Below are positions 1-8,431 of a stretch of DNA of 64,000 nt, in pieces; positions within the stretch are counted from its first letter, which is position 1, and every line of letters begins with the position of its first letter. The DNA comes from an uncultured Lachnospiraceae bacterium. GTDB lineage: Bacteria > Bacillota > Clostridia > Lachnospirales > Lachnospiraceae. The stretch covers positions 1 through 64,000 of the forward strand of contig CAOKPU010000002.1 in assembly GCA_948470755.1 (NCBI GenBank), in the 5' to 3' direction. Below the pieces are notes generated by a model. The model saw only the letters and a list, made by a program, of their open reading frames with translations, had not been told where the DNA came from and ran no database searches. The translations under genes were made by a program, and so were the position numbers.

Positions 1-44
1 TCTTGGGATTTTGAGATTCCGCGAAGCGGAATCATGGTGGTTAG
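1..44 (+). repeat. Tail of an A-type intergenic repeat
   Basis: The window opens inside an A repeat. It shows the closing hairpin GATTCCGC-GAA-GCGGAATC (about 15-33) and the end motif ATGGTGGTTAG (34-44), identical to the end of the copy at 24604-24777. The rest of this copy lies upstream of the window. Confidence 0.8.
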
Positions 45-147
45 TGTGAGAAGAACTTCTAAAGCTCAACAGCAAGGGCTGTTTTGCCAAGAAGTTCTAC
101 TCACACCGAAAAATGCCAAAAATACGGCATTTTTCATCAGGATTTGA
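45..147 (+). repeat. A-type intergenic repeat, copy A1
   Basis: This is a hairpin-rich unit starting directly after the previous unit. The outer arm GTGTGAG pairs with CTCACAC, and inside it AACAGC pairs with GCTGTT across a four-base loop. A second hairpin follows, with AAAAATGCC-type and GGCATTTTT-type arms. The usual last hairpin (GATTCCGC/GCGGAATC) is missing and the unit runs straight into the ribosome site of the next gene. In one frame (34-147) it reads as a 37-codon open frame from ATG to TGA. The paired changes seen between copies argue for RNA structure rather than a peptide. Confidence 0.75.
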
Positions 148-164
148 GATGAGAGGTAGGGAAA

Positions 165-1184
165 ATGCCGGATAGGAAAATCAGTGTGATCGTACCAGTT
201 TATAACACGGAGGAATATTTGGGCCGTTGTGTGGAAAGCTTGATGGGGCAGACGTACCGGGAGATGGAGATCGTGCTTGTGGATGACGGCTCCCCGGATG
301 GGTGTCCGGCCATGTGTGACGCTTATGCCAGGGAGGATGGCAGGGTAAAGGTAGTGCATAAAGAAAATGGCGGGCTGGTCAGCGCATGGCAGGCGGGCGT
401 AAAGAGAAGCAGCGGGGATTATCTTTGCTTTGTGGACAGCGATGACTGGGTGGATAAAGGGATGCTGGAGGAAATGGCAGAATTTTTTTCACCGGGAAGC
501 GGGGATGCGAAGGAAGTGATCTGCTGTAACTTTGTAATCAGCCGGCCCGGCAAGGAAACAAAGCATTATCATGGACTGGAACCGGGAGTGTATGAAGGGG
601 AAAAATTACAGGGGGAGATCAAAGATCATCTTTTGGGGCATGAAAACCGGAGGATATCCATGTCGCGCTGTATGAAGCTTTTTTCAAAGAGCCTGATTAC
701 GGAAAATATGAAATATTCCAACCCCGCCCTGACTATGGGGGAAGATGTGAGTATTACGCTGCCGGCTTTGCTTGACAGTAAGAGGGTGGTGATTATGAAG
801 GAGGCGTTGTTTTACCATTATTTTTTTAATGCCGGATCTATGGTGCATAAATATGACGCCGGGATGTATCAAGGGATAAAAACCCTTTATGGGACAATCA
901 AAGATATCTTTCAGGCGAAAAACAGGGCAAGCGGAAAAGGGCAGGCGGATAAGGAGTATATTTACCTGCTGCTTCTGGCAGTTAAGAATGAGATCCGGGG
1001 AGGAGCGAAAGGTTATATAGGCAGAGTAAGGAAAATCTGTATGGAAGAGGATAACCGGGCATTGACGGCTTCCCTTCAGGTTCCCGTGAAAGATAAGGCA
1101 AACCGTCTGCTGTATTTTGTTTTGCGACATCCTATAGCGCCTGTTATCCTAGGGGTAAAGATGGCGTTCCGGTTATATAATTAA
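165..1184 (+). CDS. Family 2 glycosyltransferase
   Basis: This is a 339-residue GT-A fold enzyme that probably adds one sugar from a nucleotide donor to a lipid-linked repeat unit on the inner face of the membrane. The N-terminus has the GT2 pattern VIVPVYN (residues 8-14), the donor-binding DDGSPDG (40-46) and the metal-binding DSDD (91-94). The C-terminal 150 residues are less conserved and would select the acceptor; donor and acceptor cannot be read from sequence. The ATG at 165 has GAGGTAGGG just upstream and follows the A1 repeat. It is close in type to the next gene (1248), with which it shares the N-terminal pattern but little at the C-terminus, so the two probably make different linkages. 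Confidence 0.9.
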   Translation: MPDRKISVIVPVYNTEEYLGRCVESLMGQTYREMEIVLVDDGSPDGCPAMCDAYAREDGRVKVVHKENGGLVSAWQAGVKRSSGDYLCFVDSDDWVDKGMLEEMAEFFSPGSGDAKEVICCNFVISRPGKETKHYHGLEPGVYEGEKLQGEIKDHLLGHENRRISMSRCMKLFSKSLITENMKYSNPALTMGEDVSITLPALLDSKRVVIMKEALFYHYFFNAGSMVHKYDAGMYQGIKTLYGTIKDIFQAKNRASGKGQADKEYIYLLLLAVKNEIRGGAKGYIGRVRKICMEEDNRALTASLQVPVKDKANRLLYFVLRHPIAPVILGVKMAFRLYN

Positions 1185-1247
1185 GTTTAGTGATGATTTC
1201 CTCCTGCGGCCAGGAGGCGGCAGGCGGAGGAAAAGGCATAGGTTGGT

Positions 1248-2240
1248 ATGAAGGAAAAAGTAAGTGTGATCGTACCTGTTTATAATGTGGCTTCTTATAT
1301 AGGCCGGTGTATGGGAAGCCTGCTGGCGCAGACGTATGATAATTTGGAGGTCATATTGGTGGATGATGGTTCCACGGATGAAAGCGGGAAGATATGCGAT
1401 GGCTTTGCAGACAGGTATCCGATGGTGAAGGTATATCATACGGGGAACCGGGGGGTGTCCGCCGCCAGGAACCGGGGGATGGAAGCATGCGGCGGCGCTT
1501 ATCTTACCTTTGTGGATGCGGATGATTGTCCGGGCGAAGATATGGTGGAATATCTGGTATGGATGATCGAGGAAACGGGCAGTGACGTGGCCGGCTGCGA
1601 TTTCTGGGAATTTGGGGGGGAAGATCCCTTCCGGCAGAAGGAAAGGACGGACGGAAAAGAAGCCTTTCCGGTGGAGACTTTGCAGGGGGATGAATTTATA
1701 GAGCATGGGATCCTAAAAAGCAATACCCGCTGTTGGAGCAAACTTTTCAAAAAAGAAAGCATTGGCGGGATCCGGTTTGCGGAAGGCCTTACCATCGGTG
1801 AAGATATGCTGTTTTTGCTCAGGCTGGCATTGGACGGGAAGCGGTTTAGCCAAAGCGGTTACCAAGGTTATGGATATTTTCGGAACAGGGAAGGGGCTAT
1901 GATGCGTACGTTTAAAAACAGCTATATGGATCAGATTGTTTGTTGGCAGCAGGCCCTGGAGATGATCGGGAAAAAGATGCCAAGGCTGGCCTGCCGGACG
2001 GAAGCAATCCTATTGGTTTCAGTAATGCTGGTGGTTGGGAAATTATCCATGCTTTCATCAAAAGAACGGAGAGGGAAAAAAGAATATACGGATAAATGTT
2101 CCTGCCTGATAAAAAAGTATGCAGGCCACAGGGAAACATTCCGTGGGCTGGAAAGAGGGTATCGGATAAAAGTAATCATTTACCGTTATGCCCCAAAAGG
2201 GTATATGTGGTTGTATCATATGAGGACGAAGAAAGGGTGA
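1248..2240 (+). CDS. Family 2 glycosyltransferase
   Basis: This is a second GT2 enzyme (330 residues) with VIVPVYN near residue 7, DDGSTDE at 39-45 and a DADD metal site near residue 90. The motif RNRG, typical of bacterial capsule GT2 enzymes, follows the donor site (AARNRGM). It is a cytoplasmic sugar transferase whose substrate is unknown. It lies 63 bp after the first GT2 and 5 bp before the pyruvyltransferase, so the three are probably cotranscribed. The ATG at 1248 has only a distant purine-rich site (GGAGGAAAAGG) and may be poorly initiated or coupled to upstream translation. Confidence 0.88.
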   Translation: MKEKVSVIVPVYNVASYIGRCMGSLLAQTYDNLEVILVDDGSTDESGKICDGFADRYPMVKVYHTGNRGVSAARNRGMEACGGAYLTFVDADDCPGEDMVEYLVWMIEETGSDVAGCDFWEFGGEDPFRQKERTDGKEAFPVETLQGDEFIEHGILKSNTRCWSKLFKKESIGGIRFAEGLTIGEDMLFLLRLALDGKRFSQSGYQGYGYFRNREGAMMRTFKNSYMDQIVCWQQALEMIGKKMPRLACRTEAILLVSVMLVVGKLSMLSSKERRGKKEYTDKCSCLIKKYAGHRETFRGLERGYRIKVIIYRYAPKGYMWLYHMRTKKG

Positions 2241-2245
2241 GGACG

Positions 2246-3493
2246 ATGTCCGGGAACAAAATTATTTTATATATGCATGCGGGAAGCGGCAATCATGGCT
2301 GTGAAGCGATCGTAAACAGTTTGTGCCACATGCTTAAGGAAAAACCTCTTGTGATCACGAACAGTGAAAAGGAGGACAGGAAATATTCCCTTTGCCCCCC
2401 ATCGGGGGAAGCCCTTTGCGAACTGGCGGAGGAAAGGCAGTTTTCCAACCATAAAACAGCCCATGTGCTATATTATATATGGAGAAAGATAACAAAGGAT
2501 GCGGAATCCTTTATACGCTACAGATATCAGGCTGTTTTTGATAAACCTCTGAAGAAAAAGGGAGGAAGATGGATATATCCGCTGGCAATATCCATCGGCG
2601 GCGATAATTACTGTTATGATACGATGATAAACGACCTGATGCTTGCCAATAAGGCTTTTCATGACAGAGGGGCGAAGACAGTGCTGCTTGGCTGCTCCAT
2701 TGAGCCGTCTCTTTTGGAATGCAAAGAAGGGAAGGGGGACGCCGGGGGACGTTTGACCGAAAGGCTGATAGAGGATATCAACCGTTACGACCTTATCATT
2801 GCCCGGGAATCCATTACCTATGAAGCGTTAAGAAAAGTCGTGCCGGATGAAAAACTGCGGCTGATCCCCGATCCGGCGTTTACCCTTAGGAGCAAAGAAC
2901 TTCCGCTGCCCGACGGGTTTGCGGAAGGCAATACGATAGGCATCAATATAAGCCCGATGATCCAGGAGAGCGAGCCGGAGGCAGGCATTACGATGTCCAA
3001 CTATAAAGCGCTGCTGGAATATATCATGAGGGAAACGGATATGCAGATTGCGTTGATCCCTCATGTGGTTTGGGATAGAAATGACGACAGGAAGCCGTTG
3101 GAGGAATTATACAGGTCATTTGGAGATACCGGAAGAGTGGTGATGATAGAGGATGCTTCCTGCGAGGAATTGAAAGGATATATAGCCAGATGCAGGATGT
3201 TTATCGGCGCAAGGACTCATGCAACGATTGCGGCTTATTCCTCCATGGTGCCTACGCTGGTAGTAGGCTATTCGGTGAAAGCCAAAGGGATAGCAAGGGA
3301 TCTATTTGGGAGTTATGAGAATTATGTGATCCCGGTACAGTGCCTGCGGACAAAAGAAGATTTGATCGGCGCCTTTGAATGGCTTAGGGATTATGAGCAG
3401 GAAATCCGCAAAGACTTGCATAACCGGATGCCTGCATATATGGAAAAAGCCATGCAGTCGGGGAAAGAAGCAGAGGGATTATGGGAAGAGTAA
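2246..3493 (+). CDS. Polysaccharide pyruvyltransferase family protein
   Basis: This 415-residue protein belongs to the CsaB/WcaK pyruvyltransferase family (PF04230), which moves pyruvate from phosphoenolpyruvate to a sugar to form a ketal. Supporting features are the N-terminal glycine-rich start GSGNHGCEA, the central SIGGDNYCYD and the C-terminal GARTHATIAA followed by GYSVKAKGIA, the conserved HAT/K region of the family. I chose ATG 2246 because conserved sequence begins there and GTGAGG precedes it; an open frame extends further upstream but overlaps the GT2 gene. The 3' end overlaps the flippase gene by 13 bp, indicating translational coupling. Pyruvylated wall polymers are the known ligands of SLH domains, which matters for the secreted proteins downstream. 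Confidence 0.88.
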   Translation: MSGNKIILYMHAGSGNHGCEAIVNSLCHMLKEKPLVITNSEKEDRKYSLCPPSGEALCELAEERQFSNHKTAHVLYYIWRKITKDAESFIRYRYQAVFDKPLKKKGGRWIYPLAISIGGDNYCYDTMINDLMLANKAFHDRGAKTVLLGCSIEPSLLECKEGKGDAGGRLTERLIEDINRYDLIIARESITYEALRKVVPDEKLRLIPDPAFTLRSKELPLPDGFAEGNTIGINISPMIQESEPEAGITMSNYKALLEYIMRETDMQIALIPHVVWDRNDDRKPLEELYRSFGDTGRVVMIEDASCEELKGYIARCRMFIGARTHATIAAYSSMVPTLVVGYSVKAKGIARDLFGSYENYVIPVQCLRTKEDLIGAFEWLRDYEQEIRKDLHNRMPAYMEKAMQSGKEAEGLWEE

Positions 3494-5013
3494 AATATGC
3501 GGCAAAAAATATAACCTTTGGCTGGATAGGGAATATCACCACCCTTGTGCTGGGGGCCCTGATGCGGCAGATATTTATCGATCATCTGGGGGATGTGCTG
3601 ACAGGGATCAACGATTATTATACCAATATCCTTACGGTGCTTTCCCTGGCGGAACTTGGGATCGGTACGGCCTTTAATTACAGCTTATATGGGCCGGTGG
3701 CGAGAAACGATATAGAAAAAGTGAAATCTTATATGCTGTTGTACAAAAAGGCATACCGCGCCATAGCCTGCGTCATAGCGCTGATCGGGACGGCGATCGC
3801 CCCGTTTTTGCGGTTCTTGATCAATGAACCGGGAGATATCCCATGGAGGGATATTACGGCCTGTTATTTTATTGTCCTTTTCAATACGGTAAGCAGCTAT
3901 TTTGTGGCGTATAAATATAGCCTGGTAAACGCCCAGCAGAAAAATTATATTCAGACTAATATTATTACGATTACAAAAGCGGCGACCATGCTTTTGCAGA
4001 TAGCGGGCCTGCTGCTGGCTCCCAGTTTTTATCTGTTCCTGATTACCGCTATGGTTATTGAACTGACGCAAAAAATCCTGGTCAGCATATATCTGGACAG
4101 GATGTATCCTTATCTGAAAGAAAAAAAAGTGGAAAAGCTTTCCAAAGAGGAGGTCGGCCAGATCGTCGGCCAGACGAAGGCTTTGGTGTTCCATAAAGTA
4201 GGGGATATGGCCAGGCTTCAGACGGATACGCTGATTATAGGGGCTTTTATCGATGTGGTCACGGTAGGTTTTGTGGGCAACTATAATTATGTCATATCGT
4301 CGGTCTCCAATTTCGTCAATATTATATTTAATTCGGTATTATCCAGTTTCGGCAATCTGATCGCCACCGAGAAAAAAGAAAAACAATATCTGATGTTCAG
4401 GGTCTACCGTTTTATTGCCTGCTGGATTTACGGTTTTTCAGCGATTGGTTTTTATCTGATGCTGACTCCTTTGATCATGTTATGGTTCGGGGAAGAGAGG
4501 ATCCTGCCGGACTTGATTATCGGCTGCATTATGATCGACTATTATTTCAAAGGGGAACGTATCGTGCTTTCCAACTATAAGACGGCCGCAGGAGTGTTTG
4601 AACAGGATAAATATCTGGCCCTGATACAGGGGGTTGTGAATTTGGTAATTTCCATCCTGCTTGTACAAAAGATCGGTTTGGTGGGCATTTATATCGGGAC
4701 GATTATTTCCGGTCTGATAGCCAATATTACGAAACCATTTATTATCTACAAGGTATGCTTTGGCAAAACGGCGGCTGTCTACTTTAAGGATTCCATAAAA
4801 TATGTGGCAGTAAATACAGGGATCGTGCTGTTGCTCGTACTGCTGAAAAGGACAATTATGACATCGGTGACAGTCCCCTTGTTTGTTGTTATGATCCTGG
4901 TGATTACAGTTGTATATAATGGGTTGTTTGCTGCGGCGTTTGGAAGATGCGAGGAATTCCGGTATATGCAGCGCCTGGTGATAGACAGGCTGCGGAGGAA
5001 GGGGGATGCCTAA
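3481..5013 (+). CDS. Wzx-like polysaccharide flippase
   Basis: This 510-residue protein with about twelve or more hydrophobic segments throughout resembles the polysaccharide export flippases of the MOP superfamily (Wzx, PF01943 type). It would turn undecaprenyl-diphosphate-linked repeat units across the membrane. The N-terminus has KNITFGWIGNI and a long first half typical of Gram-positive capsule flippases; small charged loops contain KVKSYMLLYKKAYR and EKKEKQYLMFRVYR. It overlaps the pyruvyltransferase stop by 13 bp and is followed within 2 bp by the next gene. A second, unrelated flippase candidate lies at 13102, so this one may serve only part of the locus. Confidence 0.88.
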   Translation: MGRVKYAAKNITFGWIGNITTLVLGALMRQIFIDHLGDVLTGINDYYTNILTVLSLAELGIGTAFNYSLYGPVARNDIEKVKSYMLLYKKAYRAIACVIALIGTAIAPFLRFLINEPGDIPWRDITACYFIVLFNTVSSYFVAYKYSLVNAQQKNYIQTNIITITKAATMLLQIAGLLLAPSFYLFLITAMVIELTQKILVSIYLDRMYPYLKEKKVEKLSKEEVGQIVGQTKALVFHKVGDMARLQTDTLIIGAFIDVVTVGFVGNYNYVISSVSNFVNIIFNSVLSSFGNLIATEKKEKQYLMFRVYRFIACWIYGFSAIGFYLMLTPLIMLWFGEERILPDLIIGCIMIDYYFKGERIVLSNYKTAAGVFEQDKYLALIQGVVNLVISILLVQKIGLVGIYIGTIISGLIANITKPFIIYKVCFGKTAAVYFKDSIKYVAVNTGIVLLLVLLKRTIMTSVTVPLFVVMILVITVVYNGLFAAAFGRCEEFRYMQRLVIDRLRRKGDA

Positions 5014-5015
5014 AG

Positions 5016-6167
5016 GTGAAAAACGAAGTAACGGAAGGGATGCTGCGGCGCATGGAACAGGAAGCGGTCCATGAAATGCTGCATTATGATGACAGGGATA
5101 TCAAGCGGGGAATCAAGGATATGGTAAAGAAGGCGGCAGGGCGTTATGTTCCTCCAAAAGACATGATTTTCTGGCCTGGCGCCATGCTTGCAAACAGCTT
5201 GACGGAGTGGGGAAAGGAAAGTGAAAAAAGAAAGGCCGTTCCTGTGCTGAAAGAATATTTTGACCGGTGGATAGGGGCCGGGATGCCCCTTTACTTCGTG
5301 GATGATGTGCTTGCCGGCGTTTCCCTGATTGATTTATATTTGGATACCAAAGAAGAGAAATACAAAGCGGGTGCGGATCGGATGGCGGCGTATCTCTACA
5401 GGCTGGAAGAGATGGAAGCGGATGAAACAGGGAGCATCCCTTATCGTCCGTCCCATGGGAATCAGCATATTTATGCGGACGGAGCCGGGATGATGGGGTC
5501 GTTCCTTATTAAATACGGAGCTGTCTTTCACAGCGCCCATGGGATAGAATCGGGGTGGAGGCAGATGCGGAATATGCTTCTTTTCGGCATGGATGAAAAG
5601 ACCGGGCTGCCTTATCATGGTTTTCAGTATGAAAACAAAATAAAGTATGGTATCATAGGCTGGGGGCGCGCAGTAGGATGGCTGCTCATGGGCCTTTCCA
5701 GAGGGCTTTGCTGTATCAGGGGATCTTTGCGGGAAGAAGACGGGCAGGAGAAAAGGGAAAAAGAGTGGGAGTCGGCCTGCCGGACGGCATATGGGGAAAT
5801 GGAAGCGTCATACCGCAGGCTTATGGAGACGGCAGGGGCTTATCAGAAAGAAAATGGGGCGTTCCCGTGGCAGCTTGGGGCGGAAGAAGGGCCGGAAGAC
5901 AGTTCCGCCACGGCGATGATCGCTTATGCGGCGGCTATGGAGGCGCAGCGGAAAGATAAACAGACACAGTGGGAAATTGGAAGGCGGCTGGCGGAACAGG
6001 CGGCCGGATATTTGGCAGGACAGGAAAAAGACGGGAGGATCTATAGCTGCCTGGCGGAATGCAAGGGTTTTTCCGAATATCCCCAATATTATGGGGCTTA
6101 TCCCTGGTCATTGGGGCCGGGGCTTGGAGTATTGCGCTGGATGCGGGAAAAGGATTCCGCTTCGTGA
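5016..6167 (+). CDS. GH88/GH105-like glycoside hydrolase
   Basis: This 383-residue protein resembles unsaturated glucuronyl or rhamnogalacturonyl hydrolases (alpha/alpha-barrel; YteR and GH88 type). Visible family features are FVDDVLAGVSLIDLY, the aromatic and histidine stretch HGNQHIYADG, GIIGWGRAVGWLLMGL and the C-terminal YYGAYPWSLGPGLG. No signal peptide is present, so it acts in the cytoplasm. These enzymes normally cut products of polysaccharide lyases, so its place between a flippase and a fucosyltransferase is unexpected. It might trim or proofread repeat units, or have lost hydrolase activity. The GTG at 5016 is chosen because a purine-rich site (GGAGGAAGGGGG) lies just upstream; an upstream in-frame ATG at 4947 overlaps the flippase. 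Confidence 0.72.
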   Translation: MKNEVTEGMLRRMEQEAVHEMLHYDDRDIKRGIKDMVKKAAGRYVPPKDMIFWPGAMLANSLTEWGKESEKRKAVPVLKEYFDRWIGAGMPLYFVDDVLAGVSLIDLYLDTKEEKYKAGADRMAAYLYRLEEMEADETGSIPYRPSHGNQHIYADGAGMMGSFLIKYGAVFHSAHGIESGWRQMRNMLLFGMDEKTGLPYHGFQYENKIKYGIIGWGRAVGWLLMGLSRGLCCIRGSLREEDGQEKREKEWESACRTAYGEMEASYRRLMETAGAYQKENGAFPWQLGAEEGPEDSSATAMIAYAAAMEAQRKDKQTQWEIGRRLAEQAAGYLAGQEKDGRIYSCLAECKGFSEYPQYYGAYPWSLGPGLGVLRWMREKDSAS

Positions 6168-6231
6168 GCGTGTTGTTGCATTGCCGTTTGGCGCGAAAAA
6201 GCCAGGACGGCATAGATGGAGGTATGGAAGA

Positions 6232-7131
6232 GTGATCGTGGTACAGGTGGCCGGAGGGCTTGGAAACCAGATGCAGCAGTATGCTTTGTACCGGAAGTTT
6301 TTAAGTTTGGGTAAAGAAGCAAAGCTGGATATTTCATGGTATGAGCAGGCGGAAAGGCAAAAAAATGTTTATGCCAGACGGGAATTGGAACTTGATTATT
6401 TTGAGGGTTTAGAGTACGAGGCATGTACGGAAGAGGAAAAAAAGGCATTGACCGGAGGCGGGGGGCTGGCCGGGAAAATTAAGGGAAAACTGTTTCCGGG
6501 GACGAAGAAGGTTTTTTATGAAACGGAAATGTATCATCCTGGAATTTTTGCATTTGACAGCCAATATTTGTGCGGTTATTTTGCCTGTGAAAAATATTAT
6601 GGGGATATTATGGATGAATTGCGGGAAGCTTTTGTATTTCCCGAAAGCGGTAATCCGGCAAACCGGGAATTGGCCATGCGGATGCAGGCGGAGGAATCTG
6701 TCAGCATCCATGTAAGGCGGGGGGATTATCTGGATGCGGAGAATGCGGCCATGTTCGGCGATATCTGCACGGAAGAATACTATGAGGGGGCAATCGGTGA
6801 GATGAAAAGGAAATGCCCAAAGGCGCATTTTTATCTTTTTTCCGATGATATCCCTTATGTCAGGGAAAAATACAAAGGGGAAGCATATACGGTAGTGGAC
6901 GTCAATAAGGGGAAGGACAGTTTTTATGATATCTGGCTGATGAGCAGATGCAAGCATAATGTATGCGCGAATTCCACCTTTAGTTTCTGGGGGGCGAGGC
7001 TGAACCGGAATAAAGATAAGACGATAATACGTCCATCCATTCATAAAAATTCACAGAAATTTGAACCGCAGCGGATGCATGATTTGTGGAAGGGATGGAC
7101 GCTGATTGATAAAACGGGTAAAATTGTGTAA
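6232..7131 (+). CDS. Family 11 alpha-1,2-fucosyltransferase-like protein
   Basis: This 299-residue protein has all GT11 landmarks: the start VIVVQVAGGLGNQMQQYA, the donor-binding motif HVRRGDYLD, FYLFSDD and the C-terminal NSTFSFWGA. GT11 enzymes transfer L-fucose from GDP-fucose to a galactose or similar acceptor; here it would add a terminal or side-chain deoxyhexose. No GDP-fucose synthesis genes are visible in the window, so the donor must come from elsewhere. GTG 6232 is preferred because GGAGG (6218-6222) is well spaced and the conserved sequence begins at once; the frame is open upstream but overlaps the hydrolase gene. It is followed by an extended -10 promoter before the next gene. 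Confidence 0.9.
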   Translation: MIVVQVAGGLGNQMQQYALYRKFLSLGKEAKLDISWYEQAERQKNVYARRELELDYFEGLEYEACTEEEKKALTGGGGLAGKIKGKLFPGTKKVFYETEMYHPGIFAFDSQYLCGYFACEKYYGDIMDELREAFVFPESGNPANRELAMRMQAEESVSIHVRRGDYLDAENAAMFGDICTEEYYEGAIGEMKRKCPKAHFYLFSDDIPYVREKYKGEAYTVVDVNKGKDSFYDIWLMSRCKHNVCANSTFSFWGARLNRNKDKTIIRPSIHKNSQKFEPQRMHDLWKGWTLIDKTGKIV

Positions 7132-7144
7132 AATATGTAAAATA

Positions 7145-7160
7145 TATGCTATAATGGGTT
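7145..7160 (+). promoter_or_regulatory. Extended -10 promoter candidate
   Basis: The sequence TGCTATAAT (7147-7155) is a perfect extended -10 element. A poor -35 candidate (TTGTGT, 7124-7129) is too far away at 20 bp, so activity would rely on the TG extension. It lies 46 bp before the GTG of the next GT4 gene, in a short AT-rich gap. Confidence 0.5.
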
Positions 7161-7200
7161 AGCTGCAACAGTATCATGGGTAAAGAACGGGTATCGGTTT

Positions 7201-8409
7201 GTGAATAAGAAAAATAGAAAAGACAATGGAAAATTAAAGATTGCCATGATTGGCCATAAAAGGATCCCTTCCAGGGAAGGCGGCGTGGAGATTGTGGTGG
7301 AAGAGCTGGCTGTCAGGATGGCGGCAAAAGGCCATACGGTAGAGGCGTACAACAGGTACGGGCATCATGTTTCGGATAAAAAATATGATGAGGACTATGG
7401 GAGAAAGGGACGCGAATATTACAAAGGAGTCCGCGTCAGGATCATCCCGACCTTTGAAAACAGCAAACTAAATGCGATCGTATATTCTTTTTTTGCCACA
7501 TTGCGCGCTTTGCCCGGGGACTATGACGTGCTTCATTATCATGCCGAAGGCCCTTGTGCAATGTTGTGGATCGCCAAGCTCTTCGGGAAGAGGGTAGTGG
7601 TGACGGTGCATGGCCTTGACTGGCAGCGTGCAAAATGGGGGAATTTTGCATCGAAGGTGATCAAATTCGGGGAAAAGATGGCGGCAAAGTATGCCGATGA
7701 AGTAATTGTCTTATCCAAAAACGTCCAACAATATTTCTTAGAGCATTATGGGAGGAAGGCTATTTACATCCCCAACGGGGTAACGCGTCCTCAAATAGCC
7801 GGATGCGGGACGATAAAGGAAAAATACGGGCTGGAAAAAGACGGCTATATCCTTTTTCTTGCCAGATTAGTGCCTGAGAAGGGAATCCATTATCTGCTGA
7901 AAGCTTTCCGGGGGATTTCAACGGATAAAAAACTGGTAATTGCAGGCGGCAACAGCCATGCCATTGAATATATGGAAAAGATCCGGGCGATGGCGGCAAA
8001 GGACCCCCGGGTGATTATGACGGATTTTGTACAGGGACAGACTCTGGAAGAATTGTATTCCAATGCTTATTTTTTTGTTTTGCCAAGCGATGTGGAAGGG
8101 ATGGCTCTCAGCCTGCTGGAAGCGATGAGTTATGGCAACTGCTGCCTGGTAAGCGATATTAAAGAAAATCTGGAAGTAATCGGGGAATATGGCTGTCATT
8201 TCCGAAAAAGCGATGTAAAAGACTTAAGGGATAAGATGGCGTCTTTGATCGCATCGCCGGATAAGACGGCGGAATATAAAAAAGCCAGCCAGGATTATAT
8301 CTGCGGTAAATTTAATTGGGATGATATTACGAAGCAGACTTTGGAAGCCTATAGGATGGGAAGCGTTCCTAAAGCTCATGCCAGAGGGGGTTTTGGGAGG
8401 AAGCGTTAA
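7201..8409 (+). CDS. Family 4 glycosyltransferase (DUF1972/rhamnosyltransferase type)
   Basis: This 402-residue GT-B enzyme starts with the signature MIGHKRIPSREGGVEIVVEE (residues 15-34), characteristic of the DUF1972 N-terminal domain of capsule glycosyltransferases often annotated as rhamnosyltransferases. The C-terminal half has the nucleotide-sugar site (LFLARLVPEKGIHYLLKAF) and the EX7E-type region SDVEGMALSLLEAMSYG. It would be a cytoplasmic, membrane-associated enzyme acting early in repeat-unit assembly. The GTG at 7201 gives the usual short basic leader (NKKNRKDNGKLK); no clear ribosome site is seen, and ATG 7243 or nearby is an alternative that would remove part of the first strand. 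A probable promoter lies at 7145-7160. Confidence 0.87.
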   Translation: MNKKNRKDNGKLKIAMIGHKRIPSREGGVEIVVEELAVRMAAKGHTVEAYNRYGHHVSDKKYDEDYGRKGREYYKGVRVRIIPTFENSKLNAIVYSFFATLRALPGDYDVLHYHAEGPCAMLWIAKLFGKRVVVTVHGLDWQRAKWGNFASKVIKFGEKMAAKYADEVIVLSKNVQQYFLEHYGRKAIYIPNGVTRPQIAGCGTIKEKYGLEKDGYILFLARLVPEKGIHYLLKAFRGISTDKKLVIAGGNSHAIEYMEKIRAMAAKDPRVIMTDFVQGQTLEELYSNAYFFVLPSDVEGMALSLLEAMSYGNCCLVSDIKENLEVIGEYGCHFRKSDVKDLRDKMASLIASPDKTAEYKKASQDYICGKFNWDDITKQTLEAYRMGSVPKAHARGGFGRKR

Positions 8410-8431
8410 GTCTGCCGGATGAGGATGGAAT

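Noticed and set aside
684..1130. A 148-codon minus-strand open frame opposite the first GT2 gene, and many similar minus-strand frames along the window
   Set aside because: They mirror well-supported + strand genes, have no protein-like composition (rich in H, P, S, R) and no ribosome site.
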